Below are positions 1-6,842 of a stretch of 23,482 nt of DNA, one piece after another. The position numbers and the translations under genes were made by a program. The DNA is from S012-135 sp964423785. Its GTDB lineage: Bacteria > Desulfobacterota > Desulfobulbia > Desulfobulbales > S012-135. Location: positions 1 through 23,482 of the forward strand of contig CAYRGZ010000024.1 in the NCBI GenBank assembly GCA_964423785.1, in the 5' to 3' direction. The stretch's first letter is position 1; every line of letters starts with the position of its first letter. The notes below the pieces were generated by a model that saw nothing but the letters and a program-made list of their open reading frames with translations, searched no databases and had not been told where the DNA came from.

Positions 1-1
1 C

Positions 2-38
2 CGAATTCCGCCGGCTCTGTAAAGAGCCAAGGAATTCG
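2..38. repeat. nested inverted repeat (hairpin) at left edge
   Basis: Outer arms CGAATTCC (2-9) and GGAATTCG (31-38) are perfectly complementary. They enclose a second perfect stem, GGCTCT (13-18) with AGAGCC (23-28), closed by the four-base loop GTAA, which would be a GNRA tetraloop if transcribed on the plus strand. It lies beyond the 3' end of moaA, so it may act in RNA 3'-end formation, or it may be part of a larger element cut off by the window edge. No T-run follows, so it is not a canonical terminator. Confidence 0.7.
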
Positions 39-41
39 TGA

Positions 42-70
42 GGTTGGCCAAAACTTTGTTTTGGTCAACC
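42..70. repeat. 13-bp stem inverted repeat
   Basis: The arms at 42-54 and 58-70 pair over 13 positions, with one G-T wobble (47 with 65) and a three-base loop (ttt). It is the second of three consecutive hairpins packed into the first 103 bases. Function is unknown; it sits in the untranslated region downstream of moaA on the opposite strand. Confidence 0.7.
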
Positions 71-73
71 GTG

Positions 74-125
74 GTCGAAAAAGTCAGGGATGGCTTTTTC
101 GACGGACTGTTATGAGGCCATCCCT
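74..125. repeat. two competing hairpins downstream of moaA
   Basis: GTCGAAAAAG (74-83) pairs perfectly with CTTTTTCGAC (94-103). AGGGATGGC (86-94) also pairs perfectly with GCCATCCCT (117-125). The two stems share the bases around 86-94, so they should be mutually exclusive. The segment 78-107 closely resembles a stretch at 18442-18470 and, more distantly, one at 4582-4607, which suggests a dispersed intergenic element. In the moaA direction one stem could help end the transcript. Confidence 0.6.
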
Positions 126-133
126 TTTCTCAA

Positions 134-1138
134 TCAGCCGCCGATGGTGGCCATGGACGGCTTGATCCGAGCGGCGGTCCGCGCTTCGGCCACGAAGCCG
201 TTGGCGGCCCGGTTGCCGACCGCACGGATGATGGCGTCGGCGATTGCGGCATCGGTGGCGCCGCTGCGCAACAGATGCCGGAGATCAAGCACCCCGTCGT
301 CGTACAGGCAGGTCTTCAGCATGCCGGCCGGGGTGATGCGCACCTTGTTGCACGTGCGACAAAACCGGCGGGCATAGCCCTCGATACTGCCAAGCCGCCC
401 CGGCCAGCCGGGTATCCGGAAGAGGACCGCGGTGGCCGGTCCGGCCTGGAATTCTTCCTGCATGGCGGGGAAAAGCCGGCCGAGTCGCCGGCGCACCGTC
501 TCGTCTTGCCGGCCGCCATCGCGCCAGGTGCGGCCGGCAAAGGGCATCCGTTCGATGAACCGCACCGTGAGCGGGTGGCGCCGGGCCAGGTCGGCCACGG
601 CAACGATCTCGGCGTCGGTGGTATCGGCCAAAACCACAGTATTGATCTTGAGGGGCAGGCCGGTGGCGAGCAGACGATGCAGGCTCTTCTCGACGGCCGG
701 CAACAGGTCCCGCCGGCTGATGGACCAGAACCGTTTGCGGTCCAGGGTGTCGAGGCTCAGGTTGACCTGGATGCCGAGGGCGGCCAGTTCATCACAATAG
801 GGCGCCAAGGCCACACCGTTGGTGGTCAAATGCAGGGAATCGAGCCCCGCGAGATCAGCAAGCCGGCGCAAAAACGGCAGGCAACCGCGCCGCACCAGGG
901 GTTCACCGCCGGTGACTCGGATCTTGCGCACCCCGAGGGCGACAAAGATAGCCGCCAGCCGCTCGAGTTCCTCGAACGACAAAATTTCGTCATGACGCAA
1001 CGCAGGAACTCCTCCGGCCGGCATGCAGTAGCGGCACCGGAGATTGCAACGGTCGGTGATGGCGAGACGTAAATAGGTGATGGGACGGCCGTGGTTGTCG
1101 ATCAACCCACGACCCGAAAGGGAAGAGGGGGTGGACAT
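134..1138 (-). CDS. moaA: GTP 3',8-cyclase MoaA (molybdenum cofactor biosynthesis)
   Basis: This radical-SAM enzyme converts GTP to 3',8-cyclo-7,8-dihydro-GTP, the first step of molybdenum cofactor synthesis. The predicted protein is 334 residues, normal for MoaA. Near the N-terminus it has the radical-SAM motif CNLRCRYC, followed by the GGEP segment (TGGEPLVRRG). In the C-terminal third it has the second cluster motif, CRTCNK, with a further Cys 14 residues on (KTC). It ends in Gly-Gly, the C-terminal tail needed by MoaA. The open frame runs upstream to 1243, but the ATG at 1138 is preceded by GGAAAGGAG at good spacing and begins right before the conserved region, so I chose it. The bases upstream form a riboswitch-like leader (separate entry). 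No other moa genes are in the window. Confidence 0.96.
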   Translation of the reverse strand: MSTPSSLSGRGLIDNHGRPITYLRLAITDRCNLRCRYCMPAGGVPALRHDEILSFEELERLAAIFVALGVRKIRVTGGEPLVRRGCLPFLRRLADLAGLDSLHLTTNGVALAPYCDELAALGIQVNLSLDTLDRKRFWSISRRDLLPAVEKSLHRLLATGLPLKINTVVLADTTDAEIVAVADLARRHPLTVRFIERMPFAGRTWRDGGRQDETVRRRLGRLFPAMQEEFQAGPATAVLFRIPGWPGRLGSIEGYARRFCRTCNKVRITPAGMLKTCLYDDGVLDLRHLLRSGATDAAIADAIIRAVGNRAANGFVAEARTAARIKPSMATIGG

Positions 1139-1240
1139 GGCAGACTCCTTTCCAAGCACGGGAGGCCAGGCCGTTTCCAGCCAGACCCTATCGGCCTCGG
1201 ACCCTATCGACCAGCGACGTAGGTCCTTCGGCTCGGAGTT
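1139..1240 (-). promoter_or_regulatory. Moco-type riboswitch leader of moaA
   Basis: Seen: read on the minus strand, the 100 bases before the moaA start can fold into a closing stem ACTCC (1239-1235) with GGAGT (1148-1144). The 3' arm contains the Shine-Dalgarno GGAG. Inside are a stem GGACC/GGTCC and a stem GGCTG-GAAA-CGGCC with a GNRA tetraloop. The hexamer-like string CGATAGGGTC occurs twice. Known: Moco riboswitches occur ahead of moaA in many proteobacteria and use a GNRA tetraloop with a receptor. Inferred: cofactor binding stabilises the closing stem and blocks translation of moaA. A tungsten-cofactor version is the main alternative. Confidence 0.72.
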
Positions 1241-1254
1241 CATTTACAAAATAA

Positions 1255-1283
1255 GTTGTAGCAAACGAGCTGCGCGGAGGCAA
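1255..1283 (-). promoter_or_regulatory. candidate sigma-70 promoter of moaA
   Basis: On the minus strand TTGCCT (1283-1278) and TACAAC (1260-1255) are separated by 17 bases, each matching four of six consensus positions. The start site would fall near 1248, just ahead of the riboswitch-like fold. The consensus match is modest. Confidence 0.42.
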
Positions 1284-1331
1284 CTCCTTTTTCCGCCAAT
1301 TAAGGAAGTCCTTTTTGCGAATGCCACATCG

Positions 1332-1340
1332 TGGTACAAT
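1332..1340 (+). promoter_or_regulatory. extended -10 promoter
   Basis: TGGTACAAT is an extended -10 element (TG, one base, then TACAAT, five of six matches). No convincing -35 lies 16-18 bases upstream, as is common for extended -10 promoters. Transcription would start near 1347 and meet the intrinsic terminator at 1379-1409. Confidence 0.5.
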
Positions 1341-1346
1341 TTTTAT

Positions 1347-1409
1347 GTTGCGACATTCCTGGTGGGAAAACGGGTTGCGCACGGCTCTCTGACGCGGCCG
1401 TGCTTTTTT
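1347..1409 (+). ncRNA. candidate ~60-nt small RNA or attenuated leader
   Basis: This stretch is bounded by an extended -10 promoter (1332-1340) and a strong intrinsic terminator (1379-1409), and holds no plausible coding sequence. A separate promoter for the following kinase gene lies downstream at 1430-1459, so the short transcript need not be that gene's leader. It could be a free small RNA, or an attenuated upstream transcript of the kinase gene. The RNA family is not recognised and the 5' end is only an estimate. Confidence 0.4.
1379..1409 (+). terminator. intrinsic terminator
   Basis: GCACGGC (1379-1385) pairs perfectly with GCCGTGC (1397-1403) and is followed directly by six T residues (1404-1409) on the plus strand. 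It does not end any annotated gene; it follows only the extended -10 promoter at 1332-1340. Confidence 0.8.
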
Positions 1410-1429
1410 GCAATTCCGGCAAATTTAAT

Positions 1430-1459
1430 TTCACTCCGCGGCCGAAAAACCGATATAAT
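1430..1459 (+). promoter_or_regulatory. sigma-70 promoter of the HDOD-kinase gene
   Basis: A perfect TATAAT (1454-1459) lies 18 bases after TTCACT (1430-1435, four of six). The start would be near 1466, giving a leader of about 65 bases before the ATG at 1531. Confidence 0.62.
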
Positions 1460-1530
1460 TTTTCTGTCGCTTTTTGTGGCCGGACCGGACCTCTTGCCCG
1501 GGAAGGAGAAAGGAACGTGGAGGGGACCAC

Positions 1531-4251
1531 ATGCCTGCAGCGAGTCTGTCTGCGGCCATCGATGTCGACCGGCTACCCACCTTGCCAGCCATCGCCATGG
1601 AGGCCATCCGCCTCATGGAGGGGGAGGAATCCAGTTTCGCCTCCATCGCCGAACTGCTGACCACCGACCAGGTGCTCGCCAGCCGGATCCTGCACTACGC
1701 CAACAGCGCCGCGGTCGGCGGCCGGCCGGTGACCACCATCGCCCAGGCCATCTCGCGCCTCGGCTTCAATGCCGTGCGCAGCATCGTTCTGTCGGCGACG
1801 ATTTTCGAATCCTTTGCCCAGCGACTGCCGGAAGAACGGGAAAAGGGGGTCAACTTCTGGATGCACAGTATCGGCGTCGCCACCGTCGCCGCCGCCCTGG
1901 CCGAAAAACTCGGCTTCCCAGACCCAGACGAAGCGTATCTGGCCGGTCTCTTGCACGACATCGGCAAGCTGGTCTTCCTGCTCCAGTACCCGGAGGAATT
2001 CGCCGCCTTCCACGACGAGTTGGCAAGCCAGGGTCATTACTCCCTGCACGGCACCCTGCCCATCGAACTGGAAAAGGGGTATTTCGGCATGAGCCACATG
2101 GAGGCCGGCAAGCAGGTGGCGGCCCACTGGCGGTTTCCCGACCATCTAGCGGCCGCCATCTGGATGCACCACCAGCCGGTCATGGATACCATCCCTCCGG
2201 AACCGGCCAACCTGGGCCAGCTTCTGCGCTTCGCCGACGTCATCTGCGTGACGCACAACATTGGTAGCAGCTACTTCCTCGCCGGCCCGGCCCCCTGTCA
2301 CGACCATTACCACTTCGCCCTTGAGAACCTGCTCCGCAATCACGCCCTCGCCATCCGCGACATCGACGAACTGGTGGCCGGTGCCCACACTCGACTGCGC
2401 GAACTGGGGCAAATCCTCGGCTTCTGGGACGACGCGACCTACCTGCGGCTGGTCGAAGCCGCCAACCTGCAGCTCGGCGGCATCGGTTTGTCCCTCGACC
2501 AGGAAAACCGCCAGCTGCAGGCCACCAACCGGATGCTGGAGGCGGCCAGCCGGCTGGCCAAGGCCCTGCACGCCGGCATCGATCCCGCTGCTGCGACCAG
2601 GATCATCAACGAGGAGGCGCAAAAAGCCTTTGCCAGCAAGTCTTCCGTTTGCCTGCTACGCCATCCCCGTTCCGGCGAGTTCGTCGGCTCCCTGCTCCAC
2701 GCCGGCGTGGTCCGGGAATGCGCCGTGGCCGAACAACTGCCGGAACCCGATGGGCCGACCTCGGCCATCGAGCGGGAGGCCCTCGACCGGCTGCGGCAGA
2801 CGATGGTGGACCTGTCGAGCGGCACCCAGCTTGGAAACGGCATGGTGAAACTGCTCGGCGGTTGCCGCTTCCTCGCCACCTGCTTCCTTGCTCACCCCCG
2901 CTCCCGCTGGAACCAGGCCCCGGTGCTCGGCGAACTGGTCGTGGAGATCGATCCGGACACCAGCGCCGACATGGCCGCCCTGCAACAGCGTTTCGGCGCC
3001 TTTGCCTTGACCACGGCCGGTCTGGTGGAACGGTTACTCCTGGAGCACCACATGGAACGCCAGGCGGACCAGCTTGCCGCCGCTGCCCGCCAGATCGAGG
3101 AAAAACAGCGCCAGCTCTTCCATTCCCACCGGCTGGCCACCGTCGGCCAGCTTGCCGCCGGCGCGGCCCACGAAATCAACAACCCGCTGACCATCATCTC
3201 TTTGAACATCCAATTCCTCCGCACCATGCTCCAGCGGGAGGGCATAAACGGCGAAAGTCTCGAACGCCTTGACATCGTCGAGGGCCAGGTGAAGCGGATC
3301 TCCAAGATCATTCAGGACCTCTTGGGGTTCGCCCGACCGGCGGAACCCAAATTCACCGTCTGCACCATGGGGGAGATCATCGACCGGGTCCTCAAGGTGA
3401 TCGGCGACCGGGTCTCGCTGAAAAACATCACCATCGAGACCGACATGGACGACGATCTTCCCCGAATCAAGGTCGATCCCCTGCAGATCGAACAGGTACT
3501 GATGAACCTGCTCGTCAACGCCTGCCACGCCATGCCGGACGGTGGCACCATCACCATCGCCTGTCACCAGAAGGGCGCCGTCCTGGAAACGAGCGTCACC
3601 GACACCGGCGTCGGCATCGATCCGAAACACTTGAGCCGTATCTTCGACCCGTTCTTCACCACCAAGAAACAGGGGGAAGGCACCGGCCTCGGGCTGGCCA
3701 TCTGCAACAGCATCGCCGAGCACAACGGCGGCACCCTGCGGGTGCGATCGAAACTGAACGAAGGCTCCACCTTCACCCTCACCTTGCCCGTGGACAGGGG
3801 CGAGCGACTCCGCTCCCTGAAGGAATCGGTCAAAGAACGTCAGACGGAGATGGCCGCGCCGGCCACCCGCAAAAAACGGCGCATCCTGATCATCGACGAC
3901 GAACAGCTCCTCAACGACATGCTGCGCGAGTCCCTGGTCGCCAACGGCTACGAGGCCGACGGCGCCCTGGACGGCGAAGAGGGTATCAGCTTGCTGGGAG
4001 AAAAAACCTACGATTGTGTCCTGCTCGACATCCGCATGCCGCGACGCGACGGGCTCGAGGTACTCCAGTACATGCAGGAGCATTTTCCCACCGTCAAGGT
4101 CATCATCATCACCGGCCTGGCCACCAAGAAGGAAATCGCCGACACGGTCAAGATGGGGGCCTTCGCCTGCCTGAAGAAACCCTTCCAGATCGAAAAGATC
4201 CTCGAAACCATCGAGCGGGCCCTGCGCTCGGCCCGCGGCAAGCAGGGATGA
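1531..4251 (+). CDS. HDOD domain - histidine kinase - receiver hybrid signalling protein
   Basis: A predicted cytoplasmic signalling protein of 906 residues with no membrane segment. Residues ~10-210 are an HDOD domain that retains an HD pair (His142-Asp143 in LLHDIGKL). Residues ~330-505 look GAF-like, with weak support, and are followed by a coiled coil. The kinase has its H box at HEINNP (His547 as phosphoacceptor), N box at Asn663, and ATP-binding motifs DTGVG (691-695) and GTGLGLAI (from 717). A receiver domain fills ~784-900, with acidic Asp789/790, phosphoacceptor Asp833 (LLDIRMP) and Lys883. The ATG at 1531 follows GGAGGGG at good spacing; an upstream in-frame start at 1474 lacks this. 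Phosphotransfer from His547 to Asp833 is inferred. The signal and output are unknown, and no partner regulator gene is adjacent. Confidence 0.9.
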   Translation: MPAASLSAAIDVDRLPTLPAIAMEAIRLMEGEESSFASIAELLTTDQVLASRILHYANSAAVGGRPVTTIAQAISRLGFNAVRSIVLSATIFESFAQRLPEEREKGVNFWMHSIGVATVAAALAEKLGFPDPDEAYLAGLLHDIGKLVFLLQYPEEFAAFHDELASQGHYSLHGTLPIELEKGYFGMSHMEAGKQVAAHWRFPDHLAAAIWMHHQPVMDTIPPEPANLGQLLRFADVICVTHNIGSSYFLAGPAPCHDHYHFALENLLRNHALAIRDIDELVAGAHTRLRELGQILGFWDDATYLRLVEAANLQLGGIGLSLDQENRQLQATNRMLEAASRLAKALHAGIDPAAATRIINEEAQKAFASKSSVCLLRHPRSGEFVGSLLHAGVVRECAVAEQLPEPDGPTSAIEREALDRLRQTMVDLSSGTQLGNGMVKLLGGCRFLATCFLAHPRSRWNQAPVLGELVVEIDPDTSADMAALQQRFGAFALTTAGLVERLLLEHHMERQADQLAAAARQIEEKQRQLFHSHRLATVGQLAAGAAHEINNPLTIISLNIQFLRTMLQREGINGESLERLDIVEGQVKRISKIIQDLLGFARPAEPKFTVCTMGEIIDRVLKVIGDRVSLKNITIETDMDDDLPRIKVDPLQIEQVLMNLLVNACHAMPDGGTITIACHQKGAVLETSVTDTGVGIDPKHLSRIFDPFFTTKKQGEGTGLGLAICNSIAEHNGGTLRVRSKLNEGSTFTLTLPVDRGERLRSLKESVKERQTEMAAPATRKKRRILIIDDEQLLNDMLRESLVANGYEADGALDGEEGISLLGEKTYDCVLLDIRMPRRDGLEVLQYMQEHFPTVKVIIITGLATKKEIADTVKMGAFACLKKPFQIEKILETIERALRSARGKQG

Positions 4252-4290
4252 GCGCCGGTCGTATCTGCTGGACGGTCCGCTCCTTTCCAT

Positions 4291-4320
4291 TTGACAAACG
4301 TCGTTTCTTCCTGCTACCTT
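4291..4320 (+). promoter_or_regulatory. candidate sigma-70 promoter upstream of the FlhG-like operon
   Basis: A perfect -35 TTGACA (4291-4296) is followed after 18 bases by TACCTT (4315-4320, three of six). Transcription from near 4327 would give a leader of about 320 bases that contains both 107-bp repeats before the coding start at 4646. Confidence 0.5.
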
Positions 4321-4367
4321 GCGCCCATCCGGGTGGTGTTTGCACCCACCCCGCTGTCAATCCGCTG

Positions 4368-4474
4368 AAAAAGGATGGACCCGTAAAAACTCGCAGTCGG
4401 TGCAGGTCTGACACGGTAATTCAACGAGTTACACACCATGAACCTGATGGAATCGTATTTTTTACGATTCCATC
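4368..4474 (+). repeat. 107-bp tandem repeat, unit 1
   Basis: Unit 1 starts AAAAAGGATG and ends in a perfect 12-bp hairpin: GATGGAATCGTA (4446-4457), loop TTTTT, TACGATTCCATC (4463-4474). It is followed at once by a second unit of the same length, about 85% identical by eye. It contains no coding sequence. Orientation is given relative to the downstream operon; the element could be a DNA repeat or a transcribed leader RNA. Confidence 0.85.
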
Positions 4475-4581
4475 AAAAAGGATGAACCCGTAAAAACTCA
4501 CAGTCGGTGCAGGTCTGACACGAAAATTCAACGGCTTACAAACCGCGAACTCGATGAAATCGCAGTTTTTGCGATTTCATC
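4475..4581 (+). repeat. 107-bp tandem repeat, unit 2
   Basis: Unit 2 begins AAAAAGGATG and ends in the hairpin GATGAAATCGCA (4553-4564), loop GTTTT, TGCGATTTCATC (4570-4581). Compared with unit 1, two base pairs of the stem have changed on both sides (G-C to A-T and T-A to C-G), so pairing is kept. A further AAAAAG at 4582 begins what looks like a third, divergent unit, exactly 107 bases on. Confidence 0.85.
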
Positions 4582-4607
4582 AAAAAGCCGTCTCAGGCTT
4601 TTCTCAA
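4582..4607. repeat. hairpin of the dispersed AAAAAG...CTTTT type
   Basis: AAAAGCC (4583-4589) pairs with GGCTTTT (4596-4602) across a six-base loop. The position and opening bases continue the 107-bp period of the preceding repeats. The sequence resembles 78-107 and 18442-18470 (AAAAAG, spacer, GGCTTTT, then TC and AAC/GAC). Confidence 0.55.
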
Positions 4608-4645
4608 CCATTCGGATACGCCCTTCAGTGCTTCGGCGTCCCGCC

Positions 4646-5668
4646 ATGACCCGCTACCTGTCCATTGAGGATATAGTCCGGCAGACAGGGCTCGAGGAAA
4701 GCGTCCTGCGCTTCTACGAATCCGAGTTTCCCGCCGAGTTACCGGAAAAACGGCTGCAGGGCGACCGGCTCCTTTTTCATCCGGCGGCGGTGGAGGCCTT
4801 TCGTCGTATCCACCAACGCTACCTGCGCCAGAACGACGCCTTCGATGCGGCAGCCGCCAGCTACGGTCGGGTGGTGGCCATCACCAGCGGCAAGGGCGGC
4901 GTCGGCAAATCGAGCCTCGCCCTCAACCTGGCCGTGGAGCTGAGCCGGGCGGGCAAACTCTGCATCCTGCTCGACGCCGATATGGGCATGGCCAACATGC
5001 ACCTCATGGCCGGTCTCGCCCCGCAACGCGACTTGCGGGACTGCGTCGCCGGCCGTTGTCAGCTTGCCGACTGCATTACCGAAGGCCCGGAAGGCATCGG
5101 CATCATCGCCGGCGGCAGCGGCGCCATCAGCCTGGCCGACGGTGACCGGAGCCAGCGATTACGGGTGATCGACGCCCTGGCCGACATGGAGGCCGAGGCC
5201 GATTTCATCATCATCGATACCGGCGCCGGCATGGGCCAGGGGGTGCGGGATTTCCTCGTCGCGGCCGACGAACTCGTTTTCGTCCTCACCCCCGACCTTA
5301 CCGCCCTGGCCGATGCCTACGGCCTGCTCAAGGCGGTCCACACCGAGAACCCGCGCCCCACGCCGGTGTACACCGTCGTCAACATGGTGGAAAGCCTGCG
5401 CCAGGCCGCCGACGTGGCCAACCGCTTCGCCCGCTGCGCCGAACAGTTCCTCGGCCGGCAGGTAACGCATCTCGGCTACCTCCTGAAGGACGCCACCGCC
5501 GGCGCCGCCATCAGCCGCCGGCAGCCGTACTGCTGCTTCAAGCCCGAGGCGCGCATCAGCCGCAATACCCGCGCGGTGGCCGCCGCCTTGCTGCACGCCG
5601 ACGATCCCGACCAGCGGCTTTCTTCCGCCTTTCGTCGCTACCTCAACCTGATCGAGAAGACCGCATGA
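4646..5668 (+). CDS. FlhG/MinD-like ParA-family ATPase with N-terminal MerR-type domain
   Basis: A 340-residue SIMIBI-class ATPase. Residues ~1-60 look like a MerR-type winged helix (YLSIEDIVRQTGLEESVLRFYESEF). The deviant Walker A is SGKGGVGKSS (81-90) with both lysines, followed by LLDADMGMAN (109-117) and the Walker B-like IIIDTGAG (188-195). This order and the DADxGxAN motif match FlhG/FleN/YlxH proteins, which place flagella or other polar machines, rather than MinD or Soj. No flagellar genes are nearby. A GTG at 4628 is an alternative start; neither has a clear ribosome-binding site, and I prefer the ATG at 4646 because the MerR-like region starts there. The stop codon overlaps the next start by four bases (ATGA), so translation is probably coupled. 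Confidence 0.85.
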   Translation: MTRYLSIEDIVRQTGLEESVLRFYESEFPAELPEKRLQGDRLLFHPAAVEAFRRIHQRYLRQNDAFDAAAASYGRVVAITSGKGGVGKSSLALNLAVELSRAGKLCILLDADMGMANMHLMAGLAPQRDLRDCVAGRCQLADCITEGPEGIGIIAGGSGAISLADGDRSQRLRVIDALADMEAEADFIIIDTGAGMGQGVRDFLVAADELVFVLTPDLTALADAYGLLKAVHTENPRPTPVYTVVNMVESLRQAADVANRFARCAEQFLGRQVTHLGYLLKDATAGAAISRRQPYCCFKPEARISRNTRAVAAALLHADDPDQRLSSAFRRYLNLIEKTA

Positions 5669-6510
5669 GCACCGCCACCATCCTGCCCGGTCGAAAAGAT
5701 GCCTTCTGGGCCCTCTCCCGGCGCCTGGCCAAGAATCCGTTCAAGGACACCATCGACAGCGACCTGTTCTACCGCACCCGCCAGCACGAGGAGGCGGTCA
5801 TCAAGGTGCGCTGCGGCATCGAGGACGGTCATGCCCTCATCCTGCTTGCCGGTCCTTCCGGAACCGGCAAAACATTGGTTTCCCAGGTCGCCTGCCGATC
5901 GCTGCCGCTGGAATACTATGCACCGATCCTGGTCGGCGTCCATCCCGGCATGGGCAAGGGGGCTCTGCTCACCGCCATGGCCAATGAACTCGACATCACA
6001 GCCCCGGCCCGCTACACATCGAAACTGCTGCACCAGATCCAGGAACGGGCCCTCGCCTTGCACGAGACGGGCCGACGTCCGGTGATCGTGATCGACGAGG
6101 CCCACTTCCTGAAAAGCGACGCCCTCCATATCCTGCGCACCCTGTCCAACCTGGAGACGGAAACCGAAAAGCTGGTCACCGTGCTGCTCATTGCCGAGGA
6201 TTCCTTCCTGCGCCGGCTGCGCAGCCCCGCGCACGCCTCGCTGCGAGGCCGCATCACCTTCATGGTCACCCTGACGCCGCTCACCGTCGAAGAAACCGAG
6301 CAGCTCGCCAAGTACCGGCTGCTGAAGTGCAAGGCCCCCCTGGCGATGATCGACCGGTCGGCCTACGAAGCCGCCTGGCAGTACGGCAATGGTATCCCTC
6401 GGGAAATCATCCGCCTGTTGTACAACGCCTTTATCGAGGCCCAGGCAACCGGCGGCGATAGCATCACCGCCGGCCTCATCGACAAGGTGGCTACCAAACT
6501 GCGCCTGTGA
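5665..6510 (+). CDS. ExeA/GspA-like AAA ATPase
   Basis: A 281-residue AAA ATPase resembling ExeA (type II secretion assembly) and the related TniB-like ATPases. The N-terminus has the family hallmark NPF (LAKNPFKDTIDSDLFY) before Walker A GPSGTGKT (63-70). Walker B is IVIDEAHFL (141-149), and the segment RLRS...LRGRITF (~184-199) fits a sensor/arginine region. It lacks the C-terminal transmembrane and peptidoglycan-binding parts of full ExeA, so it is an ATPase-only version. It overlaps the FlhG-like gene by four bases. The pairing suggests that the two ATPases act on a common, possibly polar, envelope machine; the partner is unknown. No transposase is present, which argues against a TniB role. 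Confidence 0.82.
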   Translation: MSTATILPGRKDAFWALSRRLAKNPFKDTIDSDLFYRTRQHEEAVIKVRCGIEDGHALILLAGPSGTGKTLVSQVACRSLPLEYYAPILVGVHPGMGKGALLTAMANELDITAPARYTSKLLHQIQERALALHETGRRPVIVIDEAHFLKSDALHILRTLSNLETETEKLVTVLLIAEDSFLRRLRSPAHASLRGRITFMVTLTPLTVEETEQLAKYRLLKCKAPLAMIDRSAYEAAWQYGNGIPREIIRLLYNAFIEAQATGGDSITAGLIDKVATKLRL

Positions 6511-6614
6511 GCATGGGAATCCGTACCCGGCTGCGTTTTTCGAAAACCGTAACCGCCGCTGGTGACGGCATCAGCGCCGGCGAGCTGGCTGTCCTGCAAG
6601 GGAGTCCGCCCCCA

Positions 6615-6842
6615 ATGATCAACACCGCGCCCTCCTCCCCTGGGCCCTGCACCGTGACCGTGGATTCTTTTCGCTGCAACGCCTGTGGTGCCTGCGTCGA
6701 GATGGCACCGGACAACTTCACCATCGCCCCTGCCACCGGCAAGGCACGGGAAATCGCGTCACCGGTGGCCCGCACCGCGGACCTGGAACGGGCGGCGGCC
6801 TTTTGTCCCCGCAAATGCATCACCTTGGAAGACGAGGCATGA
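6615..6842 (+). CDS. single [4Fe-4S] cluster ferredoxin
   Basis: A small, 75-residue electron carrier. Cys21, Cys24, Cys27 (CNACGAC) and Cys64 (FCP) form the usual ligand set of one-cluster ferredoxins. The fourth cysteine of the first motif is absent (MAPDNF), so a second cluster is unlikely. Cys12 and Cys68 are extra. The open frame continues upstream to a GTG at 6507 and an ATG at 6513, but the ATG at 6615 has AAGGGAG about 10 bases upstream and gives the normal family length. About 100 bases separate it from the ExeA-like gene; its stop overlaps the next gene's ATG. Its redox partner is not evident here. Confidence 0.88.
   Translation: MINTAPSSPGPCTVTVDSFRCNACGACVEMAPDNFTIAPATGKAREIASPVARTADLERAAAFCPRKCITLEDEA

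Noticed and set aside
1077..2267. 396-residue plus-strand frame spanning the moaA-kinase gap
   Set aside because: It crosses a riboswitch-like leader, two promoters and a terminator, and then runs out of frame through the HDOD kinase gene.
5665..6510. TniB-type transposition ATPase
   Set aside because: No transposase, integrase or terminal repeats are nearby; the NPF start and pairing with an FlhG-like ATPase fit an ExeA-like protein better.
6507..6614. N-terminal extension of the ferredoxin to the GTG at 6507 or ATG at 6513
   Set aside because: The extension has no ferredoxin character, and the internal ATG at 6615 has the better ribosome-binding site and gives the normal length.
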